Source: Vairimorpha ceranae (taxonomy: Eukaryota > Microsporidia > Nosematidae). Taken from it: a stretch of 64,000 bases of DNA. The notes under the pieces are model-generated. The model searched no databases. It was not told the origin of the DNA and worked only from the letters and a program-made list of their open reading frames with translations. Position 1 is the first letter of the stretch. The number at the start of each line of letters is the position of its first letter. Below, piece by piece: positions 1-10,540 of this stretch. The DNA lies in NCBI RefSeq assembly GCF_000988165.1, contig NW_020169303.1, positions 55,126-119,125 of the forward strand. The letters are read 5' to 3'. The translations under genes were made by a program, and so were the position numbers.

Positions 1-829
1 TTTTATTTTAGACACTTCACCTTAAAAATTTCTATATACACCACAATAAAATACAAAAAAATTGTAAAGCATGGTTGTCACTGTTAAAGGTTTTATTCTA
101 AATTTTTTCTCTTAAGATGTGTCGCTTTAAAAACATTTTTTCGTGTATATATAAAGAGGTTGAAGAAGAATTTTAATCTGTGCAACGTTTTTTGTAATAC
201 ACCTTTACAATTTCCCTACCCCTATTATTTAATGTTAAGCATAAAAAAGAAATGTAAATTTTACAAAACTTAAAATTTTCTTCTCTAAAACGCCATTCAA
301 GAGCATTTAATTTTTGATATTTTTTAAGAATTATTTTAATAGCAAATAATAAAAAATCATTTAATTAAATTAATTTATTCTATTATTTTTGAATTATGAA
401 AAAAAGACGATTTGCATAGTTTTAAGCCGAATAAAAATTTTTTTCATTTTTAAAATAATGATAATCTTAAAAAATGAAAATTTGATTTTTACTAGTCCTA
501 CACGTTACAAGAATTTTTCTTTTCACAGTAAATCATTTTTTTTCAAAATTATAATTATTAGTAAAAAAAATTTTTTACATCTTGAGCATCTCTATAGTAT
601 TATTTTATCTATCAATTAATTCTTTTTAAATATATGTCAGCTTGTCAGATTCTCATAGTATTCTTAGTTACAAAGTTTTCTGATTACCTATACATACATA
701 ACAGAATTAATGTTTTCTTTAATTCTCAGCTTAATTTTTTATACACTTTGTTTGAATTTTTTTGTCTTGTTCATACATTACTTTATCTTTCTCTTAGAGA
801 AAACCTACTTTTCCTCAATCTCAATATCT
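1..829. other. AT-rich sequence without a recognisable gene
   Basis: Low-complexity A/T sequence. The short open frames here are rich in Phe, Ile, Lys and Asn as expected by chance at this composition, and none has a CCC motif followed by an ATG with a useful frame. I see no RNA gene or repeat. Confidence 0.6.
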
Positions 830-1262
830 GCGTATTAACGGCGCTAGCATACCACAAGGGCCTTGCCCGTAGAAAGATTTGATTAACTCCATAAGGATAC
901 TTTCGAACCGACAACTGATAGAGTTCGCTCTATCATATTAGGGATTCACAGGGCTTGTGGTCAAGCTGTGCGATATGGACCTAATGACCGTAATAGACTC
1001 TCCCCATCCCACGCAAAATATGCTACTCCTTTCCCGGGCGGGTCTTCAGATGTAATTTCTTACTATAGGATTCCGAATACAACCTACAAATGCTTTCCAC
1101 AGCCATAGAAATTGTATGCCGACCTAGTGATGTTATGCCTCTTGTAACATTAGAATGTTTACAACCCTAAACGACGCCTACAGAGAGGTTTACGATACGA
1201 CTTGACCGACAAATATTTAATGAAAATTTTTGTGTCAACGCCAAGTTATTATTACTTAACGA
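830..1262. other. GC-rich island with hairpins, candidate structured RNA or foreign fragment
   Basis: Base composition rises abruptly to nearly half G+C from about 830 to 1262 and falls again on both sides. The island has no convincing protein: open stretches of 40-60 codons occur on both strands but all are broken. It contains a perfect 7-bp stem closed by a UUCG loop (917-934), a second imperfect hairpin around 949-972, and a third with arms TGTAACATT and AATGTTTACA near 1145-1166. I did not find universal small- or large-subunit rRNA core sequences or a tRNA. It could be a structured non-coding RNA, a decayed transferred gene, or part of a mobile element. The identity is unknown. Confidence 0.4.
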
Positions 1263-2642
1263 ATTCGCACTTCTGATTATTTTATTTTTACAAAATCTGC
1301 AATATTTTTATACTCTTCTTATTATATAAGAAACTTTAGAAATAAGGGTAAAAATTTTAAAAAGATGTATATCAAAAAAAGTGCAGCACAAGCTAAATTG
1401 TTCCGACATTGAAGCATCATGGGTTGATGTTGTAAAAACTTAAACATTATTTTTTTAAAAAGTAAAATATTGTAAAATTTATTTAACAGGCTTGTTTAAA
1501 CGAAACAGCGCAAGCCATATTTATAAAAAAGGCTAAAAGCAAAAATAATAAAGAACACTTTAAAATCACAAAAAATGTTAATAAACTTTATTAAATAACT
1601 TAAAAAGTCACATTTAAAAACATGCTTCGATGTGTAAAATTAAAAATTTCTGTTTTACTGTTCTACATATATAAGACAAGATTACTTTTACCTATGTCAT
1701 AGAAATATGCTGGATCCATATTATGCTTGCAAAGCCGGATTGATGTCATAAATCACAACTGTATTAAATGTATTTGTTTTTAAACATCTGCTAAAGTAGG
1801 TCACAAAAACCTTTGAGGATTTTGAATTTGAAAGTTTAAATTTTTTCTACATATAAAGTTTTTAGCATGCTAGTGTAAAGCACATATTGTTGAATGTCTT
1901 TTTTTTATTTTTTTATTCCCTTTCTTAAATATTTATGTAAATATTTTTTTTATATTCAAGTACGATTTTACATCCGCATTTCTATATTTTAATAAACATA
2001 ATTGTTTATTTTAGCAAAAAAGATTTTTTTCGGACCTAAAGAAATTTTGTCCTTTGTTACAATACGTATAAAATTAAATATTCTTAATTAAAAATCATTT
2101 TCCACTTAAAGAAGGTTTCTAAAATTTGCCAAGACTATGTGTTAAGAAAAACGTAAACAAGTTTATATATTTTCTGTATTATGATCGTTAAATTTAGTGC
2201 TAATTACAAATATTATTTTATGTTTGTAGGAATGGCTTCAACACATAACAAAGATATCTTCCTATATCATGAGATATCCGACATGTTGTTAGTTAAATAA
2301 TTTATAATAAATAAACCCATGTTTAATACCAACAATGTTAACTATATTTTTTCATATTAAATTGCAAATGAAGAAATTTGTATATTTTTTATTTTCGCAA
2401 AATAGAATTCTTTTGATAATTTAAAATATAAGAATTTTTATATTTGTAAATTAATGAACATATTTTTAATTTACATTTTTAATAAACAAATTCGATTGTT
2501 TAGAAGGTCAGAATAAAGATTAAATAAATTTTAATAATAAATAAAAAGTGCTTTTAAAGTTTCAGATATCTTTTAGAATCTAGTTTTAAAAGAAAATTAA
2601 ATTAATTGTCGATTTAATTAACTTTTTTATGTAGCCCCAAAA
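1263..2642. other. AT-rich intergenic sequence
   Basis: About 1.4 kb with no supported gene. Two places with CCC followed by ATG (near 230 and 2318 in the flanking sequence) lead to frames of only 13 codons. The last few bases hold the CCCC motif of the next gene. Confidence 0.6.
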
Positions 2643-3917
2643 ATGAATTTTATATGTTTTCTATTGTTTTTTAAAAAAGCAATATTATCAGACGTTAATA
2701 CACACGGGGACTTTTGTACTCTTAATCATTCAATCGATTCTATATTGAAGGATAAAAAGTGTAAAGATAATGGTGAATACATCCAAAAAGAATGCATTGA
2801 AAAAATGGAAATTGAAAAAAAATGTGATGCGACCGTGGACTCAGATGAAAGCAGTATAGATGTGGGAACTGAAGAGTTTGAAATAGAATATTTACAAAAC
2901 GTTTATACTACCAATAAAGAATTGAAACAAGATGAATGTAGTGGTGATACTACTACTACAATTTTACAAAGTATTAAAAATAACGTTTCAAAAGACTCTT
3001 ACGAGAATAATTTAACAAGATCTAGTTATCCAGAACTACTAGATTTAGGCTGTAAATCTAAAAATAATCTTGTTTGTCTGCGCTCAGATGCACTACCACT
3101 AGACAAAACAGTTGTAGGTAATTCAGATAAAAATGCATATTTAAATCTCCCTGGAACTTCAAAAGACAATAATACTACTGTTGTAAATTCATGCATTTCT
3201 GTTGCCCCTACACAAACAGATGGTGCCTTTGAAAATTGGTTTTTATCATCTTGTCCATATTGTAAGTTTTCATCTTTTGCAACATCTTATGATACAATTT
3301 TGCACTATGAAGAAGAACTTGAAAACCTCTTAAAAAAGCTTGAAAAAAGATTTAAAGATTTAATTGAATCAGGCAATTTGCCTGAATTTAGTAATAACTA
3401 CATTTTAGATGCTTCTAAGATTTCAGATAATGAATATTTTCATTTTAAAAAAAAGTTTACAAATTTTTATAATAGAATTTATAGACCAAAAAAACGTATT
3501 GTCAAATGTGTCTCAATTATTTTTGAACAACTTAGGCACCAGCAAATACCACAGCGTCATTGTATTTTGATAAAAAATGTTCTTAACCTTATATGGCAAG
3601 TTTTTACCTTTATCAGTGATTGCAAATTTAGTGAGATCAAAAAGTTAATTAAGCGGTATTATTTTGATGATAGGTTAAAATTTCAAAAATATAAATTTTC
3701 AACTTTATTTTCGGATTTAATTTTTTTTGATATGATTGCTTTAATAGAAAGAATACTATACCAAGATCAGCATTTTGATTATATAAAGGAAAGTATATTA
3801 ATTAAATATCTTGAAAATTTAAAAAATCAAATTGCACGCATATTTAAAAATTATAAATACTTTTATAGTGATTTAGATAGTTTTATCAATTTTTTAATGA
3901 AATTTAGAAAAGAATAA
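2643..3917 (+). CDS. Hypothetical protein, probably secreted
   Basis: A 424-residue protein that I do not recognise. It opens with a short hydrophobic stretch (MNFICFLLFFKKAILSDV) that looks like a signal peptide. Residues about 30-190 are acidic and Ser/Thr/Asp rich with scattered cysteines. The second half (from about residue 200, beginning with a CPYC pair) is predicted helical and basic, rich in Lys, Phe, Tyr and Leu. The start is supported by CCCC four bases upstream of the ATG. It stands alone at the edge of the window next to transposon debris, a typical setting for lineage-specific microsporidian secreted proteins. A host-directed role is possible but is only inference. Confidence 0.7.
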   Translation: MNFICFLLFFKKAILSDVNTHGDFCTLNHSIDSILKDKKCKDNGEYIQKECIEKMEIEKKCDATVDSDESSIDVGTEEFEIEYLQNVYTTNKELKQDECSGDTTTTILQSIKNNVSKDSYENNLTRSSYPELLDLGCKSKNNLVCLRSDALPLDKTVVGNSDKNAYLNLPGTSKDNNTTVVNSCISVAPTQTDGAFENWFLSSCPYCKFSSFATSYDTILHYEEELENLLKKLEKRFKDLIESGNLPEFSNNYILDASKISDNEYFHFKKKFTNFYNRIYRPKKRIVKCVSIIFEQLRHQQIPQRHCILIKNVLNLIWQVFTFISDCKFSEIKKLIKRYYFDDRLKFQKYKFSTLFSDLIFFDMIALIERILYQDQHFDYIKESILIKYLENLKNQIARIFKNYKYFYSDLDSFINFLMKFRKE

Positions 3918-4014
3918 ATTTTTTAACTTAACACATTTTTTAGGATATAATGTAGCGTAGTGTCTCAAATTGCATAATTTTTTTATAAAGTTTTATCGCT
4001 GTGAGAATAATTTC

Positions 4015-4680
4015 TTTTTAGAATGCGGTCAGAAAGGAACTAAAATGCAATTTATCAATGAGCATAAATTTAGATGTACGAGGAAAAATCAGTGGTAAAA
4101 CCTTTTTGAGATGTCTTAATGCAAATTACACCGTGAGAGCTATATTTTACGATAATGACTTAGTTAAAACGGTTATGGGCCAAAATGCTTATTTTTTAAA
4201 AAAAATTTGACTCAAAAAAAATGAAAACTAAAAACGTTTTTAAATATTCAATTTAACAGCTTTTTTTAGTCCATCAAGAAATCTTTTCAAAGAAACTAAA
4301 CAATCTTCATGTAAAAGCCATAAGTTTTTAATTTTCATTTTTTAATTAACGTATTTTTATTTCTCCTCTTGGGTTGGCCTCTAGCAACTAATATATCAAT
4401 TTCCAGCTCAGTATGCATTTGTGCATTTTTAATAGTAAACAAAACTTCCAAAAAAAATATTTGCCGTATTTATTGGCTTTTTTAACTTTGGATGAAAGCA
4501 ATAAGAGGTATTATTGGTCTTGCACTAAAGAGCATAATAGTGTGACCATATCTCTTGATCGTACAATAGTCTATTATCACAAAGCCAAATTCTTTTCACA
4601 TAATCTAATAATAATTGAACATCTGTATTGAAATATGATGTGAGACCAATAAATCTATGATGTACTAAAGTATTCCTCTA
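4015..4680 (+). pseudogene. Merlin-type transposase debris (zinc-ribbon end)
   Basis: Broken frames in this stretch resemble the N-terminal zinc ribbon of IS1016/Merlin transposases. Around 4025-4110 the reading contains CGQKGTKM, then FRCTRK, and after a frameshift TVRAIFYDNDL. A second piece at 4413-4631 contains YYWSCTKEH followed by FFSHNLIIIEHLY. The pattern C-x2-CG, then RCT, then a phrase like 'FF-x-x-L' is that of the family, but no catalytic DDE part is present nearby. At least two partial copies appear to lie in tandem. The call rests on pattern resemblance and on the better preserved copies elsewhere in the window. Confidence 0.45.
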
Positions 4681-4830
4681 GCACACTTGTCGTGCTAGGA
4701 TAAAAGTTAGTTCAAAAATTGAACTAATAATATTTTTAAAGTTTCTATTCCTCTGTTTGTTGCAGGATATACATTTTCAAAACATAATGATTTTATTCTT
4801 TATACTAGCTTACGCTATCTCATTTAAAAA
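4676..4830 (+). repeat. Dispersed repeat, copy 1
   Basis: Aligns in the same orientation with 50466-50620. Both contain CTCTAGCA, then a GTGxTAGGATA(A/G)AAGTT segment, then an A/T-rich middle and a further TGxAGGATA segment. Similarity over the first 60 bases is roughly three quarters by eye. Both copies adjoin Merlin transposase debris, so this is probably a shared part of that element. Confidence 0.5.
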
Positions 4831-5503
4831 CTAGGCTTATATTTAATCAATACTAATTAATAAGCTTTTTTTTATTTCAATTGTATGTATGTCTTAAAGT
4901 CATGTATGTGTGGTGATACCTACCATTATCACATTAATTTTGTTTACTTTTTGTTGATATCATTGAGTGTCTAAAAAAAATGTTTATGTTAAACAAACAA
5001 AACTATAAAAAAGTTGAATAAATAACACTGAATCCATGTTACCACCAAAACAAAATTGGAAACAGTCGTAAACCATCACAGCCCAACATTAATAAATCTT
5101 CTTTACCTAAAACTTATATTAATATTATCCTTAGTTTTAAAAAGCAGACCCTAGAACCTTAAATGTGCTTGAGACTTATCTAGCACCTGGCTGCATTCCT
5201 GATGTGTTCCCAAGTATGTTTTAAATGCAAAATTACATTCTTTTAATTAAAAATTTAATAACAAACATTTTATAATCTAAATAATTGAATAAACTAAAGG
5301 AAAATGCATAGAAATATTGTGCTAATAAATGGAAAAAAATAAAGGAAAATGCAAAAAATATTGCGTCGTGCATAAAACAATAAACCTTACTCCTTTTCAA
5401 TAAAAATTGAAATAGAATTTTACAATTTTAAAAAAAGAAGGGTTAAAAAATAAATATTCAGATTCAAACTTTTTATAATATAGCAGACTACAATATTCCC
5501 TTC
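4831..5503. other. AT-rich intergenic sequence
   Basis: No gene seen. CCC triplets near 5163 and 5210 lead to frames of only a few codons. The CCC of the next gene is at 5498-5500. Confidence 0.6.
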
Positions 5504-5947
5504 ATGCACAAAAACGAAATTGAAGAAATATTTATTAACGGAGATTATAAAAATATTTCAATAGACATTTTAAAGAAAGAATTAAAAATATACATCAGAA
5601 ATAAGCCTTTATACATTAATGAAATTAGAAATTTTTTAAAAGAACACGATCAAAATTTATTTATTGAATATGGTTTATGTTTTAAATATAATCCCGGGGT
5701 TACTTGTGCTTTTGGAATAGAGCACGATACTTCCAAAGTAGATTTACAAACAACACATATAAAAATGTTTAAAACATTTAAGCCAATTTACAAACTAGAC
5801 AAAGATATAAAAAAGGACACTAAAGCCAAATTACATGTAAAAAAAACTAGTAAAAAAGATCAAATCAAAAGATTTAAATCAAAAAAAGAAGAACGTGAAT
5901 TAAACGATAAAAAAATTAAGGACATAAAGAAAAAGCTTAAAAATTAA
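5504..5947 (+). CDS. Hypothetical basic protein
   Basis: A 147-residue protein of unknown function. Residues 1-50 form an amphipathic helical segment (EIEEIFINGDYKNISIDI) that is loosely like small winged-helix or DEK-C type folds. Residues 100-147 are a highly basic Lys/Glu/Asp tail that would be coiled or disordered and could bind nucleic acid. The CCC motif lies three bases before the ATG, which supports a real gene. Its 3' end faces DIM1 with only 24 bases between the stops. The winged-helix resemblance is weak. Confidence 0.7.
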   Translation: MHKNEIEEIFINGDYKNISIDILKKELKIYIRNKPLYINEIRNFLKEHDQNLFIEYGLCFKYNPGVTCAFGIEHDTSKVDLQTTHIKMFKTFKPIYKLDKDIKKDTKAKLHVKKTSKKDQIKRFKSKKEERELNDKKIKDIKKKLKN

Positions 5948-5971
5948 ATACTTTAATTTAAATTTGCATAT

Positions 5972-6808
5972 TTAAATAAAATCTATATCATTTTTTTTAA
6001 ATTCCAAATATAACTCTAAAAAATCGTCTGTATCCATTTTTGTTGCCCTTTTAGAACTAAAATCAAGATTTTGTAAAATTTCTTTAATTAATTTCTCTCC
6101 TTCATCTACCTCTAGTCGTTTTTTGGTTTTCAAAGTCTTCATAAACGTTGATCCTCTAAAATTAGCCAACAATGTCTTATTTTTCCTTAAAAAACAAATT
6201 TTTAGCAAAGCGTCAAAATCTTCGAAATTTATAACCGGTTTTGGAATTTTGGGTTCAATTCTAACAACTGCCGATTCGACTTTAGGAGGTGGAACAAATG
6301 AGTTTTTTTTAATTTTAAGAATATGATCGACCTGCGCCAATAGTTGCACAGACACAGACAATCTACAATAGTCTTGTGATCCTGGCCTAGCAATAAGCCT
6401 ATCAGCAAATTCTTTTTGGAACATTATATAAGCACACTTAAAATTATAAGTTAAAAGTTTAAATATAAAAGGACTACTAATTTGGTATGGTAGATTACTT
6501 ATACACATATCAAAATATGGAAAGTCGTGTTTCATGGCATCACCGATAAAAAGTTGAAATTTGTTAGCATATTCTCGATTTGCATTAATTTTTTTTACTA
6601 GTTCTGAAGCGAGTCTTGGGTCCATTTCATAACAAATAAGTTTTTTACATTTTGGTATCATTTTTAAAGTTAAGTTTCCTGTACCACCACCGATTTCTAA
6701 AATAACATCAGTTGGTTTTATTTTTGCTTTTTCAAGAATAGTATCTATAGCTCCCATGTTTTTTAAGATATGTTGTCCTAAGTCTTTATTGAATTTTGGG
6801 TTGACCAT
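5972..6808 (-). CDS. DIM1: rRNA adenine N6,N6-dimethyltransferase Dim1
   Basis: Dim1/KsgA family S-adenosylmethionine-dependent enzyme that dimethylates two adjacent adenines at the 3' end of 18S rRNA during small-subunit maturation in the nucleolus. The 278-residue protein has the family's order of motifs: the N-terminal KFNKDLGQHIL, the SAM-binding loop EIGGGTGNLT near residue 40, YEMDPRLA as acidic motif II, and the catalytic ISNLPYQISSP near residue 105. A basic C-terminal domain includes FRKNKTLLANFRG. The length is near that of other fungal Dim1 proteins (about 300). The start is the first ATG, with TCC directly upstream instead of CCC. High confidence. Confidence 0.95.
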   Translation of the reverse strand: MVNPKFNKDLGQHILKNMGAIDTILEKAKIKPTDVILEIGGGTGNLTLKMIPKCKKLICYEMDPRLASELVKKINANREYANKFQLFIGDAMKHDFPYFDMCISNLPYQISSPFIFKLLTYNFKCAYIMFQKEFADRLIARPGSQDYCRLSVSVQLLAQVDHILKIKKNSFVPPPKVESAVVRIEPKIPKPVINFEDFDALLKICFLRKNKTLLANFRGSTFMKTLKTKKRLEVDEGEKLIKEILQNLDFSSKRATKMDTDDFLELYLEFKKNDIDFI

Positions 6809-7152
6809 GGATAAAAAATAAAATTTTATTAATGAGAAATGATACAGTTATAATTTCTATTAATATTATTTTTAAACATAGACAATAAAATATGTTTATT
6901 ATGATTTATTTTGTATAATCTTATAAGTGATACTACTTATGTTACTAATAAGCGAAGATTAAAAACGGTATAATAAAAAAAAAATAGTAAGAGTTAGAAG
7001 ATATCTAAAATTATTCAATAAATTAATGACCAATTATTAAACAAATTGTTAGCAAAAACAACAATACAGTAAATGAAAAAATCAATATGTGCATAAATAA
7101 CCAATATCAAATAATCCATTAAAATTTAAACATTCTTCAAATGTTAATTTTT
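6809..7152. other. Intergenic sequence
   Basis: About 340 bases between DIM1 (reading away to the left) and the end of UTP23. I see nothing recognisable in it. Confidence 0.6.
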
Positions 7153-7773
7153 TCATTCACTATTTGTAGTTTCACCATCCTCTGATACTTCTAAATCATC
7201 AACGTTTATTTCTTCAAATTCACCAGAATTTTCAGATACTTCCTGGCCGCCCTCCGCACCAAATATTTTTTCAAGTCTTTCTAATTCTTTAGGCGTGGCC
7301 TCATAGGTTGTATTTGACTTATTTATTAATTTTTCTGTATTCAAAAATAATCTTATCTGTCCCTTATTAAAATTAAGTAAAGGTACATCTTCTCTCTTCC
7401 TGTATTTATCCATAATTTCTTTATCTGATGTTCCTATTATATAATGATTCTTGTTAAATTTTCTAAACACAAAAGCGAGACATTTTAAAACATCATCTTT
7501 GTCTTTATGAGGACATTTAATCATCTCACAGTTATCACTTATGTCATTTTCATAATTTGGATTATAACTTTTATATTTTTTTAATATGCATTTAGTAAAA
7601 AAAAGCTTGGGTTCACTTTTAAATATTTCTTTTAGATGTTTATATCTCTTAGAATATTTATTACAGTTATTAATAAACTTATCGTCTAAAATTATTTGGT
7701 ACGGCGATCTAAACCCAAGTTTATTGAGAAGTTTTATACTTTTTTTGTTGGATTTATGGATTTTTTTTATCAT
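7153..7773 (-). CDS. UTP23: rRNA-processing protein Utp23 (PIN-like)
   Basis: Resembles Utp23, a nucleolar PIN-domain protein of the small-subunit processome linked to snR30 release and 18S processing. The N-terminus KSNKKSIKLLNKLGFRSPYQ, followed by IILDDKFI, matches the Utp23/Fcf1 opening. The segment EMIKCPHKDKDDVLKCL near residue 85 matches the family's zinc-knuckle and PIN core, followed by HYIIGTSDKEI and VPLLNF. The acidic tail from residue 165 is typical. SPYQ/LDD favours Utp23 over Fcf1. The CCC motif is one base before the ATG. Confidence 0.85.
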   Translation of the reverse strand: MIKKIHKSNKKSIKLLNKLGFRSPYQIILDDKFINNCNKYSKRYKHLKEIFKSEPKLFFTKCILKKYKSYNPNYENDISDNCEMIKCPHKDKDDVLKCLAFVFRKFNKNHYIIGTSDKEIMDKYRKREDVPLLNFNKGQIRLFLNTEKLINKSNTTYEATPKELERLEKIFGAEGGQEVSENSGEFEEINVDDLEVSEDGETTNSE

Positions 7774-8252
7774 AGGGTTTTAAAATAAAAATAATTTTAT
7801 GTAAATTGTTTAAATATGTGCTACTACTATTTATGCATAAATATAACAAGATTTGGCTGCAAGGATAATATTAAAAAGTTACTGTTATAAATAATGAGAA
7901 TGTGTCAAATGATATAAAATTTTTATTTGAAAATATTCAATGTACACATTTAAGTAAATATGTACATTATTTAATGCTATATACTTTAAGTAATTTTTTA
8001 TGCCTGAAAGAATTGTTACTAAAAGCATAGATTTATTTATTTTAACATAGTTACATCACCAACACATCAAATTTAAATAGATTGTCTAAGATCTTCTCAA
8101 CATAGTCAAGATGACGCAGACGTATGTCAACACGGGCGTTTAAGGGCAGATTGATAGCTACGACATAAATATCTTTAATGTTTATGTATGTAACTATAAA
8201 AGTGTAAATTATTTAATTAAACAACAAACATTGTAAAAATTTTTACCCATAA
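7774..8252. other. Divergent intergenic region between UTP23 and aminopeptidase P
   Basis: About 480 bases between two genes that read away from each other. Each has its own CCC motif at its end (minus strand at 7775-7777, plus strand at 8246-8248). Nothing else is recognisable. Confidence 0.6.
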
Positions 8253-10004
8253 ATGGATAAATTACTTAAAGAGCATAATCTTGGTGCATATCTGACAATA
8301 ACAGCAGACGAGCATCTGAATGAATATTTAGGTGTGTCAGATCAAAGGGTAAAGTTTCTTACAGGATTTACGGGCTCTTTTGGAATAGCTGTAACCTGTG
8401 AAAAAAATGCATTGTTTACCGATTCAAGATATTTTATTCAAGCAAAAAATGAACTTAAAAATTATGAATTAAAAAAATATGGCATAGATTTATTGGATGA
8501 ATACATAAATAGAAATATTTTAGTAAAAAGAGTAGGATTAAATCCTAGGCATTACTCTAAAAAATATATCACTGAACTATCTGATAAACTAAAAAAATAT
8601 GATATAGAAATAGTTTTTATACTTGAAGACCTTGTAGACAAATTATTTGAAAATAAACCAAAAAGGATTTTTAATAAAATTTACTCTATAGAGAATTATA
8701 CACTTAAATTTTTTTATAGGAAGAATTTTGAATATTTACAGTACAAAGGTGATTATAAAAAATTTATGATGTTTGATTTACCTGATGATGCATTAATTTG
8801 TGGAAAAACATACACAGAGAAACTAGAAGAAGTAAGGAAGTTTATAAATGATGATGAAGAACTAATTATAACAGAAATGGATACTATCTGTTGGTTATTT
8901 AACTTAAGAGGAAGTGATATAAAATATAATCCCTTGTTTTATGGATATGCTTGTATTACAAAAAAAGAAGCTAAAATATTTTGTGAGGCAGAACTTTCTT
9001 TAAAAAATATAGAAATTAAAAAATATAACCATTTTGAAGATTATTTGTTGAATAAAACAAACAAATTTGTTGTATCAAATTCATGCAATGCATATATAGA
9101 TTCAATATTAACAAATCACAAATACACTGATCAAATAAGAAATTTACAAACACAAAAAAGTAAAGAAGAACTTGAAGGATTTAACTTAGCTTATATTCTT
9201 GAAGGTATAGCACTGACAAAACTATTTACATGGATAAATACAGTGTATGGTACATTAACTGAAAAAGATATTGCATTAAAATTAGAAGAGTTTAGATCTA
9301 AATTTATAGGTTATAAATTTCCTAGTTTTGAGTCTATTGTAGGATCTGGTCCCAATAGTGCCATAATTCATTACAGTGCTGGTGATAGAATAATAAAAAA
9401 AGACGAGATTGTTCTTTTAGATGTTGGTAGTAATTATATGTTTGGTACTACTGATACATCAAGAACACTTTTTATAGGTAATCCTTGTAATAAAATATCT
9501 AAATATTACACTAAAATATTAAAAGGACAGTTAAGGGCCATAAACCAAACTTATCCTAAAAAAATTAATGGATGTATTATTGATGCACTTACAAGATTAG
9601 ATTTATGGAACAACAATGAAAATTATGGACATGCATCAGGACATGGTGTAGGACACTTTTTATGTGTTCACGAAAACCCACCTACACTAAGCCAGAATTT
9701 AAGGTCTATAATTTTAGAAAATCAAATCTTTTCTATTGAGCCCGGATTTTATCAAGAAGATGAATTTGGTATTAGATTAGAAAATTTGGTTGTATCTCAA
9801 AAGAATTATGGAGACTTTCTAAAATTAGTAGATATAACATATGTTCCTTACCAGCTAAATATGATAGATATGTCACTATTGACACAGGAAGAAATAACAA
9901 ATATTAATCGTCATAACACAGTTGTAAGAGAAAAGATTTTACCTTTTATACAAGACAATACTGAACGAGAATATTTACTTAGAAATACAGAGTGCATTGA
10001 ATAA
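8253..10004 (+). CDS. Xaa-Pro aminopeptidase (aminopeptidase P, M24B)
   Basis: Cytosolic metallopeptidase that removes an N-terminal residue preceding proline. The 583-residue protein has the three-domain layout of eukaryotic APP1. The N-terminal domain has DQRVKFLTGFTGSFG and a LFTDSRYF phrase. A second creatinase-like domain follows. The pita-bread catalytic domain carries the metal ligands: LDVGSNYMFGTTDTSRT (Asp about 390 and 401), GHASGHGVGHF (His), IEPGFY (Glu) and GIRLENL (Glu). All five ligand positions appear present, so the enzyme should be active. CCC is four bases before the ATG (cccataaATG). It is slightly shorter than human APP1 (623). Confidence 0.95.
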   Translation: MDKLLKEHNLGAYLTITADEHLNEYLGVSDQRVKFLTGFTGSFGIAVTCEKNALFTDSRYFIQAKNELKNYELKKYGIDLLDEYINRNILVKRVGLNPRHYSKKYITELSDKLKKYDIEIVFILEDLVDKLFENKPKRIFNKIYSIENYTLKFFYRKNFEYLQYKGDYKKFMMFDLPDDALICGKTYTEKLEEVRKFINDDEELIITEMDTICWLFNLRGSDIKYNPLFYGYACITKKEAKIFCEAELSLKNIEIKKYNHFEDYLLNKTNKFVVSNSCNAYIDSILTNHKYTDQIRNLQTQKSKEELEGFNLAYILEGIALTKLFTWINTVYGTLTEKDIALKLEEFRSKFIGYKFPSFESIVGSGPNSAIIHYSAGDRIIKKDEIVLLDVGSNYMFGTTDTSRTLFIGNPCNKISKYYTKILKGQLRAINQTYPKKINGCIIDALTRLDLWNNNENYGHASGHGVGHFLCVHENPPTLSQNLRSIILENQIFSIEPGFYQEDEFGIRLENLVVSQKNYGDFLKLVDITYVPYQLNMIDMSLLTQEEITNINRHNTVVREKILPFIQDNTEREYLLRNTECIE

Positions 10005-10540
10005 AATTTTATATTAATTTTAGCCTTTAGATGCTGTTGTTACAAAAATATAGAAAAAAAGTATTTACTACAATACTTTGTTAATATAACTTTGTTTATA
10101 GAAAAAATTTAACCTTTGTAAAATACTCAATGCTTCAAAAAATAATTTGAATATTTCATTTGTCTTTTTGAACAATTATACAACTTCAACATACTTAGTT
10201 TAACTTTATTTAATAATATTGCATTGTTAAGCGTGCTGTACAAACAATAACTAAATAAAATACCAAACACTGTATAAGTAAAGGACGTTTTTGATTATTT
10301 ATAACATTCTATCAAATTATTTAATAGAATTAAAAGAAATTTTTGGAGCCTAGTAAGGTAGTTTACATAAATTATTATTTAATAAATTTCTACGTTTACA
10401 AAAATAAAATAAATTTACATTCGATAGAAACACATCTTTGTGTAATAAATACAATTAGTAACATAAAAGTATTTTGCAGTACACAAATCTTATTTACTTA
10501 ATCAGTATATATTCATCAAAAAAAAAATTAATAAAACTTT
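10005..10540. other. AT-rich convergent intergenic region
   Basis: About 535 bases between the 3' ends of two converging genes. No gene, RNA or repeat seen. Confidence 0.6.

Noticed and set aside
389..882. Two open frames of 76 and 82 codons near the left edge
   Set aside because: Composition is what A/T-rich DNA gives by chance, there is no CCC motif, and the second runs into the GC-rich island.
830..1262. GC-rich island as an rRNA gene or tRNA
   Set aside because: No universal rRNA core sequence was found on either strand, and the GGTTCGAAA-like stretch does not fold into a T arm.
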